Origin: Megachile rotundata
Lineage: Eukaryota; Arthropoda; Insecta; Hymenoptera; Megachilidae
NCBI RefSeq assembly: GCF_050947335.1
Contig: NW_027473882.1
Span: 1 to 64,000, forward strand
Reading direction: 5' to 3'
DNA: 64,000 nucleotides
This document shows, piece after piece, positions 49,545 through 61,994 of this stretch; within the stretch, counting starts at the first letter, position 1; the number at the start of each line of letters is the position of its first letter. Position numbers and translations under genes: made by a program. Under the pieces are notes generated by a model. The model searched no databases. It worked only from the letters and a program-made list of their open reading frames with translations, and was not told the origin of the DNA.

Positions 49545-50623
49545 TCTATCGATCATATAAGCACAATATGGCTAATAATATGAGTTAGATTGATAATAAT
49601 AAGAGTAATGAGTATAGTAATTGTCGTTCTATCGATCATATCTGCATAATATGGTTAACAGTATGAGTCAGATTGATAATAATAAGAGTAATAAGTATAG
49701 TAATTGTCGTTATATCGATCATATAACCATAATATGGCTAATAGCATGAGTTGGATTGATAATAATAAGAGTAATGAGTATAGTAATTGTCGTTCTATCG
49801 ATCATATCTGCATAATATGGTTAATAATATGAGTTAGATTGATAATAGTGAGTGTAATAAATATAGTAATTGTCGTTCTATCGCTCATATTAGCACAATA
49901 TGGCTAATAACATGAGTTAGATTGATAATAATAAGAGTAATAAGTATAGTAATTGTCGTTCTATCGATCATATAAGCATAATATGGCTAATAATATGAGT
50001 TAGATTGATAATAATAACAGTAATAAGTATAGTAATTGTCGTTCTATCGATAATATAAGCATAATATGGCTAATAATATGAGTTAGATTGATAATACTAA
50101 GAGTAGTGAGTATAGTAATTGTCGTTCTATCGATCATATCTGCATAATATGGTTAACTGTATGAGTTAGATTGATAATAATAAGAGTAATAAGTATAGTA
50201 ATTGTCGTTATATCGATCATATAACCATAATATGGCTAATAGCATGAGTTGGATTGATAATAATAAGAGTAATGAGTATAGTAATTGTCGTTCTATCGAT
50301 CATATCTGCATAATATGGTTAATAATATGAGTTAGATTGATAATAGTGAGTGTAATAAATATAGTAATTGTCGTTCTATCGCTCATATTAGCACAATATG
50401 GCTAATAACATGAGTTGGATTGATAATAATAAGAGTAATAAGTATAGTAATTGTCGTTCTATCGATCATATAAGCATAATATGGCTAATAATATGAGTTA
50501 GATTGATAATAATAACAGTAATAAGTATAGTAATTGTCGTTCTATCGATAATATAAGCATAATATGGCTAATAATATGAGTTAGATTGATAATAATAAGA
50601 GTAATGAGTATAGTAATTGTAGT
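49545..50623 (+). repeat. m6-m12-like run with 6-monomer tandem duplication
   Basis: Monomers agcac (49545), catatctgc/ggttaacag (49628), tatatcg (49711), catatctgc/agtgagtgta (49794), cgctcatattagcac (49877), plain/aacag (49960) and cgataat (50043) are followed by a second pass from 50126 to 50623, offset 498 bp. The second pass has ggttaactgtatg and aacatgagttgg. The ggttaactg form recurs at 57264, 7138 bp (86 monomers) away. Confidence 0.85.
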
Positions 50624-51868
50624 TCTATCGATCATATCTGCATAATATGGTTAATAATATGAGTTAGATTGATAATAATAAGAGTAATAAGTATAGTAAT
50701 TGTCGTTCTATCGATCATATAAGCATAATATGGCTAATAATATGAGTTAGATTGATAATACTAAGAGTAGTGAGTATAGTTATTCTCATTCTATCGATCA
50801 TATAAGCATAATAAGCCTAATAATATGAGTTAGATAGATAATAATAAGAGTAATGAGTATAGTAATTGTAGTTCTATCGATCATATCTGCATAATATGGT
50901 TAATAATATGAGTTAGATTCATAATAATAACAGTAATAAGTATAGTAATTGTCGTTCTATCGATCATTTAAGTATAATATGGCTAATAATATGAGTTAGA
51001 TTGATAATAATAAGAGTAATAAGTATAGTAATTGTCGTTCTATCGGTCATTTAAGCATAATATGGCTAATAATATGAGTTAGATTGATAATAATAACAGT
51101 AATAAGTATAGTAATTGTCGTTCTATCGATAATATAAGCATAATATGGCTAATAATATGAGTTAGATTGATAATACTAAGAGTAGTGAGTATAGTAATTG
51201 TCGTTCTATCGATCATATAAGCATAATATGGCTAATAATATGAGTTAGATTGATAATAATAACAGTAATATGTAGAGTAATTGTCGTTCTATCGATAATA
51301 TAAGCATAATATGGCTAATAATATGAGTTAGGTTGATAATAATAAGAGTAATAAGTATAGTAAATGTCGCGCTATCGATCATATCCGCATAATATGGTTA
51401 ATAATATGAGTTAGATTGATAATAGTGAGTGTAATAAGTATAGTAATTGACGTTCTGTCGATCATATTAGCATAATATGGTCAATAATATGAGTTACATT
51501 GATAATAATAAGAGTAATAAGTATAGTATTTGTCGTTCTATCGATCATATAACCATAATATGGCTAATAATACGAGTTAGATTGATAATACTAAGAGTAG
51601 TGAGTATAGTAATTCTCGTTCTATCGATCATATAAGGATAATATGGCTAATAATATGAGTTAGATTGATAATAATAAGAGTAATGAGTATAGTAATTGTA
51701 GTTCTATCGATCATTTAAGCATAATATGGCTAATAATATGAGTTAGATTGATAATAATAAGAGTAATGAGTATAGTAATTGTAGTTCTATCGATCATATC
51801 TGCATAATATGGTTAATAATATGAGTTAGATTGATAATAATAAGAGTAATAAGTATAGTAATTGTCGT
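50624..51868 (+). repeat. Fifteen mixed monomers with first beta cassette
   Basis: tgtagt/catatctgc, agttattctc near 50780, aataagcct near 50812, gatagataat, catttaagt near 50970, cggtcattt, cgataat, aatatgtagag near 51270, then the beta cassette from 51288. After it come catataacc with aatacgag, catataaggat, and tgtagt with catttaagc. The aataagcct monomer is found again at 54464, 55545, 56212, 57866, 62349 and 63428. Confidence 0.78.
51288..51619 (+). repeat. Beta cassette 1
   Basis: Four monomers: cgataat with gagttaggttgat and taaatgtcgc (51288), gctatcgatcatatccgc with agtgagtgta and aattgac (51371), ctgtcgatcatattagc with ggtcaat and gttacattgat (51454), and the following catataacc/aatacgag monomer. 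The cgcgct junction is a rare GC-rich island in the array. This copy has private catatccgc and ggtcaat changes. Confidence 0.84.
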
Positions 51869-52864
51869 TCTATCGATCATATAAGCATAATATGGCTAAT
51901 AATAGGAGTTAGATTGATAATAATAACAGTAATAAGTATAGTAATTGTCGTTCTATCGATAATATAAGCATAATATGGCTATTAATATGAGTTAGATTCA
52001 CAATAATAAGAGTAATAAGTATAGTAATTGTCGTTCTATCGATCATATAAGCATAATATGGCTAATAATATGAGTTAGATTTATAATAATAAGAGTAATA
52101 AGTATAGTAATTGTCGTTCTATCGACCATATAAGCACAATTGGGCTAATAATATGAGTTAGATTGATAATAATAAGAGTAATAAGTATAGTAATTGTCGT
52201 TATATCGATCATATAACCATAATATGGCTAATAGCATGAGTTAGATTGATAATAATAAGAGTAATGAGTATAGTAATTGTCGTTCTATCGATCATATCTG
52301 CATAATATGGTTAATAATATGAGTTAGATTGATAATAGTGAGTGTAATAAATATAGTAATTGTCGTTCTATCGCTCATATAAGCACAATATGGCTAATAA
52401 TATGAGTTAGATTGATAATAATAAGAGTAATAAGTATAGTAATTGTCGTTCTATCGATCATATAAGCATAATATGGCTAATAATATGAGTTAGATTGATA
52501 ATACTAAGTGTAATAAGTATAGTAATTGTCGTTCTATCGATCATAATTGCATAATATGGTTAAGAATATGAGTTAGATTGATAATAATAAGAGCAATGAG
52601 TATAGTAATTGTCGTACTATCGATCATACAAGCATAATATGGCTAATAATATGAGTTAGATTGATAATAATAAGTGTAAAAAGTAGAGTAATTGTCGTTC
52701 GATCGATCATATCTGCATAATATGGTTAATAATATGAGTTAGATTGATAATAATAAGAGTAATGAGTATAGTAATTGTCGTACTATCGATCATATAAGCA
52801 TAATATGGCTAATAATGTGAGTTAGATTGATAATAGTGAGTGCAATAAATATAGTAATTGTCGT
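51869..52864 (+). repeat. Alpha fragment m13-m24
   Basis: The order is m13 at 51869, m14 at 51952, m15 at 52035, m16 at 52118 (cgaccatataagcacaattgg), m17 at 52201 (tatatcg), m18 at 52284, m21 at 52533, m22 at 52616 (catacaagc), m23 at 52699 and m24 at 52782. It then joins m27 (cggtcattt) at 52865, skipping m25 and m26. The cgaccatataagcac state of m16 marks the lineage seen again at 55355 and 63240. Confidence 0.86.
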
Positions 52865-53777
52865 TCTATCGGTCATTTAAGCATAATATGGCTAATAATA
52901 TGAGTCAGATTGATAATACTAACAGTAATAAGTATAGTAATTGTCGTTCTATCGATAATATAAGCATAATATGGCTAATAATATGAGTTAGATTGATAAT
53001 ACTAAGAGTAGTGAGTATAGTAATTCTCGTTCTATCGATCATATAATCATAATATGACTAATAATATGAGTTAGATTGATAATACTAAGAGTAGTGAGTA
53101 TATTAATTGTCGTTCTATCGATCATATAAGCATAATATGGCTAATAATATGAGTTAGATTGATAATAATAAGAGTAGTAAGTATAGTATTTGTTGTTCTA
53201 TCGATCATATAAGCATAATATGGCTAATAATACGAGTTAGATTGATAATAATAAGAGTAATAAGTATAGTAATTGTCGTTATATCGATCATATAACCATA
53301 ATATGGCTAATGGCATGAGTTGGATTGATAATAATAAGAGTAATGAGTATAGTAATTGTCGTTCTATCGATCATATCTGCATAATATGGTTAATAATATG
53401 AGTTAGATTGATAATAGTGAGTGTAATAAACATAGTAATTGTCGTTCTATCGCTCATATTAGCACAATATGGCTAATAACATGAGTTAGATTGATAATAA
53501 TAAGAGTAATAAGTATAGTAATTGTCGTTCTATCGATCATATAAGCATAATATGGCTAATAATATGAGTTAGATTGATAATAATAACAGTAATAAGTATA
53601 GTAATTGTCGTTCTATCGATAATATAAGCATAATATGGCTAATAATATGAGTTAGATTGATAATACTAAGAGTAGTGAGTATAGTAATTGTCGTTCTATC
53701 GATCATATAAGCATAATATGGCTAATAATATGAGTTAGATTGATAATAATAACAGTAATAAGTAGAGTAATTGTCGT

Positions 53778-54109
53778 TCTATCGATAATATAAGCATAAT
53801 ATGGCTAATAATATGAGTTAGGTTGATAATAATAAGAGTAATAAGTATAGTAAATGTCGCGCTATCGATCATATCTGCATAATATGGTTAATAATATGAG
53901 TTAGATTGATAATAGTGAGTGTAATAAGTATAGTAATTGACGTTCTGTCGATCATATTAGCATAATATGGTTAATAATATGAGTTACATTGATAATAATA
54001 AGAGTAATAAGTATAGTATTTGTCGTTCTATCGATCATATAAGCATAATATGGCTAATAATACGAGTTAGATTGATAATACTAAGAGTTGTGAGTATAGT
54101 AATTCTCGT
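53778..54109 (+). repeat. Beta cassette 2
   Basis: taaatgtcgc/gctatcg junction at 53861, agtgagtgta with aattgac, ctgtcgatcatattagc with gttacattgat, and an aatacgag monomer. It lies 2490 bp (30 monomers) from cassette 1. Its right neighbour has agagttgtgag, which the 61.7-kb copy also has. Confidence 0.84.
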
Positions 54110-55105
54110 TCTATCGATCATATAAGGATAATATGGCTAATAATATGAGTTAGATTGATAATAATAAGAGTAATGAGTATAGTAATTGTAGTTCTATCGA
54201 TCATTTAAGCATAATATGGCTAATAATATGAGTTAGATTGATAATAATAAGAGTAATGAGTATAGTAATTGTAGTTCTATCGATCATATCTGCATAATAT
54301 GGTTAATAATATGAGTTAGATTGATAATAATAAGAGTAATAAGTATAGTAATTGTCGTTCTATCGATCATATAAGCATAATATGGCTAATAATATGAGTT
54401 AGATTGATAATACTAAGAGTAGTGAGTATAGTAATTCTCATTCTATCGATCATATAAGCATAATAAGCCTAATAATATGAGTTAGATAGATAATAATAAG
54501 AGTAATGAGTATAGTAATTGTAGTTCTATCGATCATATCTGCATAATATGGTTAATAATATGAGTTAGATTCATAATAATAACAGTAATAAGTATAGTAA
54601 TTGTCGTTCTATCGATCATTTAAGCATAATATGGCTAATAATATGAGTTAGATTGATAATAATAAGAGTAATAAGTATAGTAATTGTCGTTCTATCGGTC
54701 ATTTAAGCATAATATGGCTAATAATATGAGTTAGATTGGTAATAATAAGAGTAGTAAGTATAGTAATTGTCGTTCTATCGATAATATAAGCATAATATGG
54801 CTAATAATATGAGTTAGATTGATAATACTAAGGGTAGTGAGTATAGTAATTCTCGTTCTGTCGATCATATAAGCATAATATGGCTAATAATATGAGTTAG
54901 AGTGATAATACTAAGAGTAGTGAGTATAATAATTCTCATTCTATCGATCATATAAGCATAACATGACTAATAATATGAGTTAGATTGATAATAATAAGAG
55001 TAATAAGTATAGTAATTGTCGTTCTCTCGATCATATAAGCATAATATGGCTAATAATATGAGTTAGAGTGATAATACTAAGAGTAGTGAGTATAGTAATT
55101 CTCAT
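54110..55105 (+). repeat. Twelve monomers with catataaggat, aataagcct and ataacatgact
   Basis: The run is catataaggat, tgtagt with catttaagc, catatctgc, tctcatt with aataagcct, gatagataat, gattcataat, catttaagc, cggtcattt with gattggtaat, cgataat with actaaggg, ctgtcgatc, agagtgataatac and ataacatgact. It is copied to 61995-62990. A near-relative of its first half is at 51620-51868 and 60004-60350. Confidence 0.8.
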
Positions 55106-55437
55106 TCTATCGATCATATAAGCATAATATGGCTAATAATAGGAGTTAGATTGATAATAATAACAGTAATAAGTATAGTAATTGTCGTTCTATCGATAAT
55201 ATAAGCATAATATGGCTATTAATATGAGTTAGATTCACAATAATAAGAGTAATAAGTATAGTAATTGTCGTTCTATCGATCATATAAGCATAATATGGCT
55301 AATAATATGAGTTAGATTTATAATAATAAGAGTAATAAGTATAGTAATTGTCGTTCTATCGACCATATAAGCACAATATGGCTAATAATATGAGTTAGAT
55401 TGATAATAATAAGAGTAATAAGTATAGTAATTGTCGT
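55106..55437 (+). repeat. Alpha fragment m13-m16
   Basis: aataggag at 55106, cgataat with ggctattaat at 55189, gatttataat at 55272 and cgaccatataagcac at 55355. The order stops after m16, where several other alpha copies also break. The identical fragment at 62991-63322 is the 7885-bp image. Confidence 0.85.
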
Positions 55438-55852
55438 TCTATCGATCATATAAGCATAATATGGCTAATAATATGAGTTAGATTGATAATACTAAGAGTA
55501 GTGAGTATAGTAATTCTCATTCTATCGATCATATAAGCATAATAAGCCTAATAATATGAGTTAGATAGATAATAATAAGAGTAATGAGTATAGTAATTGT
55601 AGTTCTATCGATCATATCTGCATAATATGGTTAATAATATGAGTTAGATTCATAATAATAACAGTAATAAGTATAGTAATTGTCGTTCTATCGATCATTT
55701 AAGCATAATATGGCTAATAATATGAGTTAGATTGATAATAATAAGAGTAATAAGTATAGTAATTGTCGTTCTATCGGTCATTTAAGCATAATATGGCTAA
55801 TAATATGAGTTAGATTGATAATAATAACAGTAATAAGTAGAGTAATTGTCGT

Positions 55853-56115
55853 TCTATCGATAATATAAGCATAATATGGCTAATAATATGAGTTAGGTTG
55901 ATAATAATAAGAGTAATAAGTATAGTAAATGTCGCGCTATCGATCATATCTGCATAATATGGTTAATAATATGAGTTAGATTGATAATAGTGAGTGTAAT
56001 AAGTATAGTAATTGACGTTCTGTCGATCATATTAGCATAATATGGTTAATAATATGAGTTACATTGATAATAATAAGAGTAATAAGTATAGTATTTGTCG
56101 TTCTATCGATCATAT
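55853..56115 (+). repeat. Beta cassette 3
   Basis: The cgcgct junction is at 55934-55939, 2075 bp (25 monomers) from cassette 2. The last monomer of the cassette leads to a plain/actaagag monomer near 56104 instead of aatacgag, so the right flank differs from cassette 2. Confidence 0.83.
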
Positions 56116-57180
56116 AAGCATAATATGGCTAATAATATGAGTTAGATTGATAATACTAAGAGTAGTGAGTATAGTAATTCTCATTCTATCGATCATATAA
56201 GCATAATAAGCCTAATAATATGAGTTAGATAGATAATAATAAGAGTAATGAGTATAGTAATTGTAGTTCTATCGATCATATCTGCATAATATGGTTAATA
56301 ATATGAGTTAGATTCATAATAATAACAGTAATAAGTATAGTAATTGTCGTTCTATCGATCATTTAAGCATAATATGGCTAATAATATGAGTTAGATTGAT
56401 AATAATAAGAGTAATAAGTATAGTAATTGTCGTTCTATCGATCATATAAGCACAATAAGGCTAATAATATGAGTTAGAGTGATAATACTAAGAGTAGTGA
56501 GTATAATAATTCTCATTCTATCGATCATATAAGCATAACATGACTAATAATATGAGTTAGATTGATAATAATAAGAGTAATAAGTATAGTAATTGTCGTT
56601 CTCTCGATCATATAAGCATAATATGGCTAATAATATGAGTTAGAGTGATAATACAAAGAGTAGTGAGTATAGTAATTCTCATTCTATCGATCATATAAGC
56701 ATAATATGGCTAATAATAGGAGTTAGATTGATAATAATAACAGTAATAAGTATAGTAATTGTCGTTCTATCGATAATATAAGCATAATATGGCTATTAAT
56801 ATGAGTTAGATTCACAATAATAAGAGTAATAAGTATAGTAATTGTCGTTCTATCGATCATATAAGCATAATATGGCTAATAATATGAGTTAGATTTATAA
56901 TAATAAGAGTAATAAGTATAGTAATTGTCGTTCTATCGATCATATAAGCATAATATGGCTAATAATATGAGTTGGATTGATAATAATAAGAGTAATAAGT
57001 ATAGTAATTGTAGTTCTATCGATCATATCTGCATAATATGGTTAATAATATGAGTTAGATTCATAATAATAACAGTAATAAGTATAGTAGTTGTCGTTCT
57101 GTCGATCATTTAAGCATAATATGGCTAATAATATGAGTTAGATTGATAATAATAAGAGTAATAAGTGTAGTAATTGTCGT
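56116..57180 (+). repeat. Mixed block with alpha m13-m15 and m2-m4
   Basis: aataagcct and gatagataat monomers lead to aataaggct, ataacatgact and tctctcgatc (56450-56640), then m13 (56683, with tacaaag just before near 56653), m14 (56766), m15 (56849), and directly m2 (56932), m3 (57015) and m4 (57098, ctgtcgatcattt). The m15-to-m2 joint keeps phase and removes 13 monomers of the cycle. Confidence 0.8.
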
Positions 57181-57263
57181 TCTATCGGTCATTTAAGCAT
57201 AATATGGCGAATAATATGAGTTGGGTTGATAATACTAAGAGTAGTGAGTATAGTAATTGTCGT
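57181..57263 (+). repeat. Hybrid J monomer
   Basis: The 5' half is J (cggtcatttaagc, ggcgaat, gagttgggttgat) and the 3' half is the actaagagtagtgag type ending in aattgtcgt. The switch lies between gagttgggttgat and aatactaag. It is a clear intramonomer exchange product. Confidence 0.85.
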
Positions 57264-58342
57264 TCTATCGATCATATCTGCATAATATGGTTAACTGTAT
57301 GAGTTAGATTGATAATAATAAGAGTAATAAGTATAGTAATTGTCGTTATATCGATCATATAACCATAATATGGCTAATAGCATGAGTTGGATTGATAATA
57401 ATAAGAGTAATGAGTATAGTAATTGTCGTTCTATCGATCATATCTGCATAATATGGTTAATAATATGAGTTAGATTGATAATAGTGAGTGTAATAAATAT
57501 AGTAATTGTCGTTCTATCGCTCATATTAGCACAATATGGCTAATAACATGAGTTAGATTGATAATAATAAGAGTAATAAGTATAGTAATTGTAGTTCTAT
57601 CGATCATTTAAGCATAATATGGCTAATAATATGAGTTAGATTGATAATAATAAGAGTAATGAGTATAGTAATTGTAGTTCTATCGATCATATCTGCATAA
57701 TATGGTTAATAATATGAGTTAGATTGATAATAATAAGAGTAATAAGTATAGTAATTGTCGTTCTATCGATCATATAAGCATAATATGGCTAATAATATGA
57801 GTTAGATTGATAATACTAAGAGTAGTGAGTATAGTAATTCTCATTCTATCGATCATATAAGCATAATAAGCCTAATAATATGAGTTAGATAGATAATAAT
57901 AAGAGTAATGAGTATAGTAATTGTAGTTCTATCGATCATATCTGCATAATATGGTTAATAATATGAGTTAGATTCATAATAATAACAGTAATAAGTATAG
58001 TAATTGTCGTTCTATCGATCATTTAAGCATAATATGGCTAATAATATGAGTTAGATTGATAATAATAAGAGTAATAAGTATAGTAATTGTCGTTCTATCG
58101 GTCATTTAAGCATAATATGGCTAATAATATGAGTTAGATTGATAATAATAACAGTAATAAGTATAGTAATTGTCGTTCTATCGATAATATAAGCATAATA
58201 TGGCTAATAATATGAGTTAGATTGATAATACTAAGAGTAGTGAGTATAGTAATTGTCGTTCTATCGATCATATAAGCATAATATGGCTAATAATATGAGT
58301 TAGATTGATAATAATAACAGTAATAAGTAGAGTAATTGTCGT
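57264..58342 (+). repeat. m7-m10-like run and aataagcct block
   Basis: catatctgc/ggttaactg (57264), tatatcg (57347), agtgagtgta (57430) and cgctcatattagcac with aacatg (57513) match 50126-50457 at an offset of 7138 bp. The following tgtagt/catttaagc, catatctgc, aataagcct, gatagataat, gattcataat, cggtcattt and cgataat monomers repeat the order at 54190-54710 and 50560-51180. Confidence 0.8.
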
Positions 58343-58508
58343 TCTATCGATAATATAAGCATAATATGGCTAATAATATGAGTTAGGTTGATAATAATAA
58401 GAGTAATAAGTATAGTAAATGTCGCGCTATCGATCATATCTGCATAATATGGTTAATAATATGAGTTAGATTGATAATAATAAGAGTAATAAGTGTAGTA
58501 ATTGTCGT
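58343..58508 (+). repeat. Beta cassette 4, truncated
   Basis: The gagttaggttgat/taaatgtcgc monomer and the gctatcg monomer (58426) are present. The second monomer ends in gataataataagagtaataagtg instead of agtgagtgta and is followed by a J monomer at 58509. The beta and J cassettes are fused here in register. Confidence 0.83.
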
Positions 58509-59006
58509 TCTATCGGTCATTTAAGCATAATATGGCGAATAATATGAGTTGGGTTGATAAAACTAAGAGTAATAAGTATAGTAACTGTCGTTCTATCGAT
58601 CATATAAGCATAATATGGTTAATAATATGAGTTAGAATGATAACAATAAGAGTAATAAGTATAGTAATTGTCGTTCTATCGATCATATCTGCCTAATATG
58701 GTTAATAATATGAGTTAGATTGATAATAGTGAGTGTAATAAGTATAGTAATTGTCGTTCTGTCGATCATATTAGCATAATATGGTTAATAATATGAGTTA
58801 GATTGATAATAATAAGAGTAATAAGTATAGTATTTGTCGTTCTATCGATCATATAAGCATAATATGGTTAATAATATGAGTTAGAATGATAATAATAAGA
58901 GTAATAAGTATAGTAATTGTCGTTCTATCGATCATATCTGCCTAATATGGTTAATAATATGAGTTAGATTGATAATAGTGAGTGTAATAAGTATAGTAAT
59001 TGTCGT
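58509..59006 (+). repeat. J-type cassette with 3-monomer local duplication
   Basis: J at 58509 has aaaactaagagtaat (a partial reversion from aagaataat). Followers are gaatgataacaat (58592), catatctgcctaat (58675) and ctgtcgatcatattagc (58758). A ggttaat/gaatgataat monomer then follows at 58841 and catatctgcctaat again at 58924, offset 249 bp (3 x 83). This is the smallest duplication unit seen here. Confidence 0.82.
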
Positions 59007-60599
59007 TCTATCGATCATAATTGCATAATATGGTTAAGAATATGAGTTAGATTGATAATAATAAGAGCAATGAGTATAGTAATTGTCGTACTATCGATCA
59101 TATAAGCATAATATGGCTAATAATGTGAGTTAGATTGATAATAGTGAGTGCAATAAATATAGTAATTGTCGTTCTATCGCTCATATAAGCACAATATGGC
59201 TAATAATATGAGTTAGATTGATAATAGTAAGAGTAATAAGTATAGTAATTGTCGTTCTATCGATCATATAAGCATAATATGGCTAATAATATGAGTTAGA
59301 TTGATAATACTAAGTGTAATAAGTATAGTAATTGTCGTTCTATCGATCATAATTGCATAATATGGTTAAGAATATGAGTTAGATTGATAATAATAAGAGC
59401 AATGAGTATAGTATTTGTCGTTCTATCGATCATATAAGCATAATATGGCTAATAATACGAGTTAGATTGATAATAATAAGAGTAATAAGTATAGTAATTG
59501 TCGTTCTATCGATCATATAAACACAATATGGCTAATAATATGAGTTAGATTGATAATAATAAGAGTAATGAGTATAGTAATTGTCGTTCTATCGATCATA
59601 TCTGCATAATATGGTTAACAGTATGAGTTAGATTGATAATAATAAGAGTAATAAGTATAGTAATTGTCGTTATATCGATCATATAACCATAATATGGCTA
59701 ATAGCATGAGTTGGATTGATAATAATAAGAGTAATGAGTATAGTAATTGTCGTTCTATCGATCATATCTGCATAATATGGTTAATAATATGAGTTAGATT
59801 GATAATAGTGAGTGTAATAAATATAGTAATTGTCGTTCTGTCGATCATATTAGCATAATATGGTTAATAATATGAGTTAGATTGATAATAATAAGAGTAA
59901 TAAGTATAGTATTTGTCGTTCTATCGATCATATAAGCATAATATGGCTAATAATACGAGTTAGATTGATAATACTAAGAGTAGTGAGTATAGTAATTCTC
60001 GTTCTATCGATCATATAAGGATAATATGGCTAATAATATGAGTTAGATTGATAATAATAAGAGTAATGAGTATAGTAATTGTAGTTCTATCGATCATTTA
60101 AGCATAATATGGCTAATAATATGAGTTAGATTGATAATAATAAGAGTAATGAGTATAGTAATTGTAGTTCTATCGATCATATCTGCATAATATGGTTAAT
60201 AATATGAGTTAGATTGATAATAATAAGAGTAATAAGTATAGTAATTGTCGTTCTATCGATCATATAAGCATAATATGGCTAATAATATGAGTTAGATTGA
60301 TAATACTAAGAGTAGTGAGTATAGTAATTCTCATTCTATCGATCATATAAGCATAATATGGCTAATAATATGAGTTAGATAGATAATAATAAGAGTAATG
60401 AGTATAGTAACTGTAGTTCTATCGATCATATCTGCATAATATGGTTAATAATATGAGTTAGATTCATAATAATAACAGTAATAAGTATAGTAATTGTCGT
60501 TCTATCGATCATTTAAGCATAATATGGCTAATAATATGAGTTAGATTGATAATACTAAGGGTAGTGAGTATAGTAATTCTCGTTCTATCGATCATATAA
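59007..60599 (+). repeat. Mixed block of cataattgc, m6-m9 and catataaggat monomers
   Basis: cataattgc with ggttaagaat (59007) and again about 332 bp later frame a gtgagtgcaataaat/cgctc pair. Then come aatacgag, catataaacac near 59515, catatctgc/ggttaacag, tatatcg, agtgagtgta, ctgtcgatcatattagc, catataaggat, tgtagt/catttaagc and gatagataat with aactgtagt near 60408. No gene or unique sequence is present. Confidence 0.76.
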
Positions 60600-61662
60600 G
60601 CATAATATGGTTAATAATATGAGTTAGATTGATAATAATAAGAGTAATGAGTATAGTAATTGTCGTACTATCGATCATATAAGCATAATATGGCTAATAA
60701 TGTGAGTTAGATTGATAATAGTGAGTGCAATAAATATAGTAATTGTCGTTCTATCGGTCATTTAAGCATAATATGGCTAATAATATGAGTCAGATTGATA
60801 ATACTAACAGTAATAAGTATAGTAATTGTCGTTCTATCGATAATATAAGCATAATATGGCTAATAATATGAGTTACATTGATAATACTAAGAGTAGTGAG
60901 TATAGTAATTCTCGTTCTATCGATCATATAATCATAATATGACTAATAATATGAGTTAGATTGATAATACTAAGAGTAGTGAGTATATTAATTGTCGTTC
61001 TATCGATCATATAAGCATAATATGGCTAATAATATGAGTTAGATTGATAATAATAAGAGTAGTAAGTATAGTATTTGTTGTTCTATCGATCATATAAGCA
61101 TAATATGGCTAATAATACGAGTTAGATTGATAATAATAAGAGTAATAAGTATAGTAATTGTCGTTATATCGATCATATAACCATAATATGGCTAATGGCA
61201 TGAGTTGGATTGATAATAATAAGAGTAATGAGTATAGTAATTGTCGTTCTATCGATCATATCTGCATAATATGGTTAATAATATGAGTTAGATTGATAAT
61301 AGTGAGTGTAATAAACATAGTAATTGTCGTTCTATCGCTCATATTAGCACAATATGGCTAATAACATGAGTTAGATTGATAATAATAAGAGTAATAAGTA
61401 TAGTAATTGTCGTTCTATCGATCATATAAGCATAATATGGCTAATAATATGAGTTAGATTGATAATAATAACAGTAATAAGTATAGTAATTGTCGTTCTA
61501 TCGATAATATAAGCATAATATGGCTAATAATATGAGTTAGATTGATAATACTAAGAGTAGTGAGTATAGTAATTGTCGTTCTATCGATCATATAAGCATA
61601 ATATGGCTAATAATATGAGTTAGATTGATAATAATAACAGTAATAAGTAGAGTAATTGTCGT

Positions 61663-61994
61663 TCTATCGATAATATAAGCATAATATGGCTAATAATATG
61701 AGTTAGGTTGATAATAATAAGAGTAATAAGTATAGTAAATGTCGCGCTATCGATCATATCTGCATAATATGGTTAATAATATGAGTTAGATTGATAATAG
61801 TGAGTGTAATAAGTATAGTAATTGACGTTCTGTCGATCATATTAGCATAATATGGTTAATAATATGAGTTACATTGATAATAATAAGAGTAATAAGTATA
61901 GTATTTGTCGTTCTATCGATCATATAAGCATAATATGGCTAATAATACGAGTTAGATTGATAATACTAAGAGTTGTGAGTATAGTAATTCTCGT
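61663..61994 (+). repeat. Beta cassette 5
   Basis: The gctatcg monomer starts at 61746, 3320 bp (40 monomers) from cassette 4 and 7885 bp from cassette 2, of which it is the image. agagttgtgag in the monomer after aatacgag confirms this. Confidence 0.84.

Larger units (their letters stand above)
52715..56115 (+). repeat. 95-monomer-offset duplication, copy 1 (at least 3.4 kb)
   Basis: This stretch reappears at 60600-64000, offset 7885 bp (95 x 83). Shared rare states are gataatactaacag near 52914, ggctaatggcatg (53306), aataaacatag (53427), agagttgtgag (54082), gattggtaat (54736) and gtataataattctc (54925). It contains two beta cassettes and short alpha pieces. Nearly all rare variants match in the second copy. 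Confidence 0.9.
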
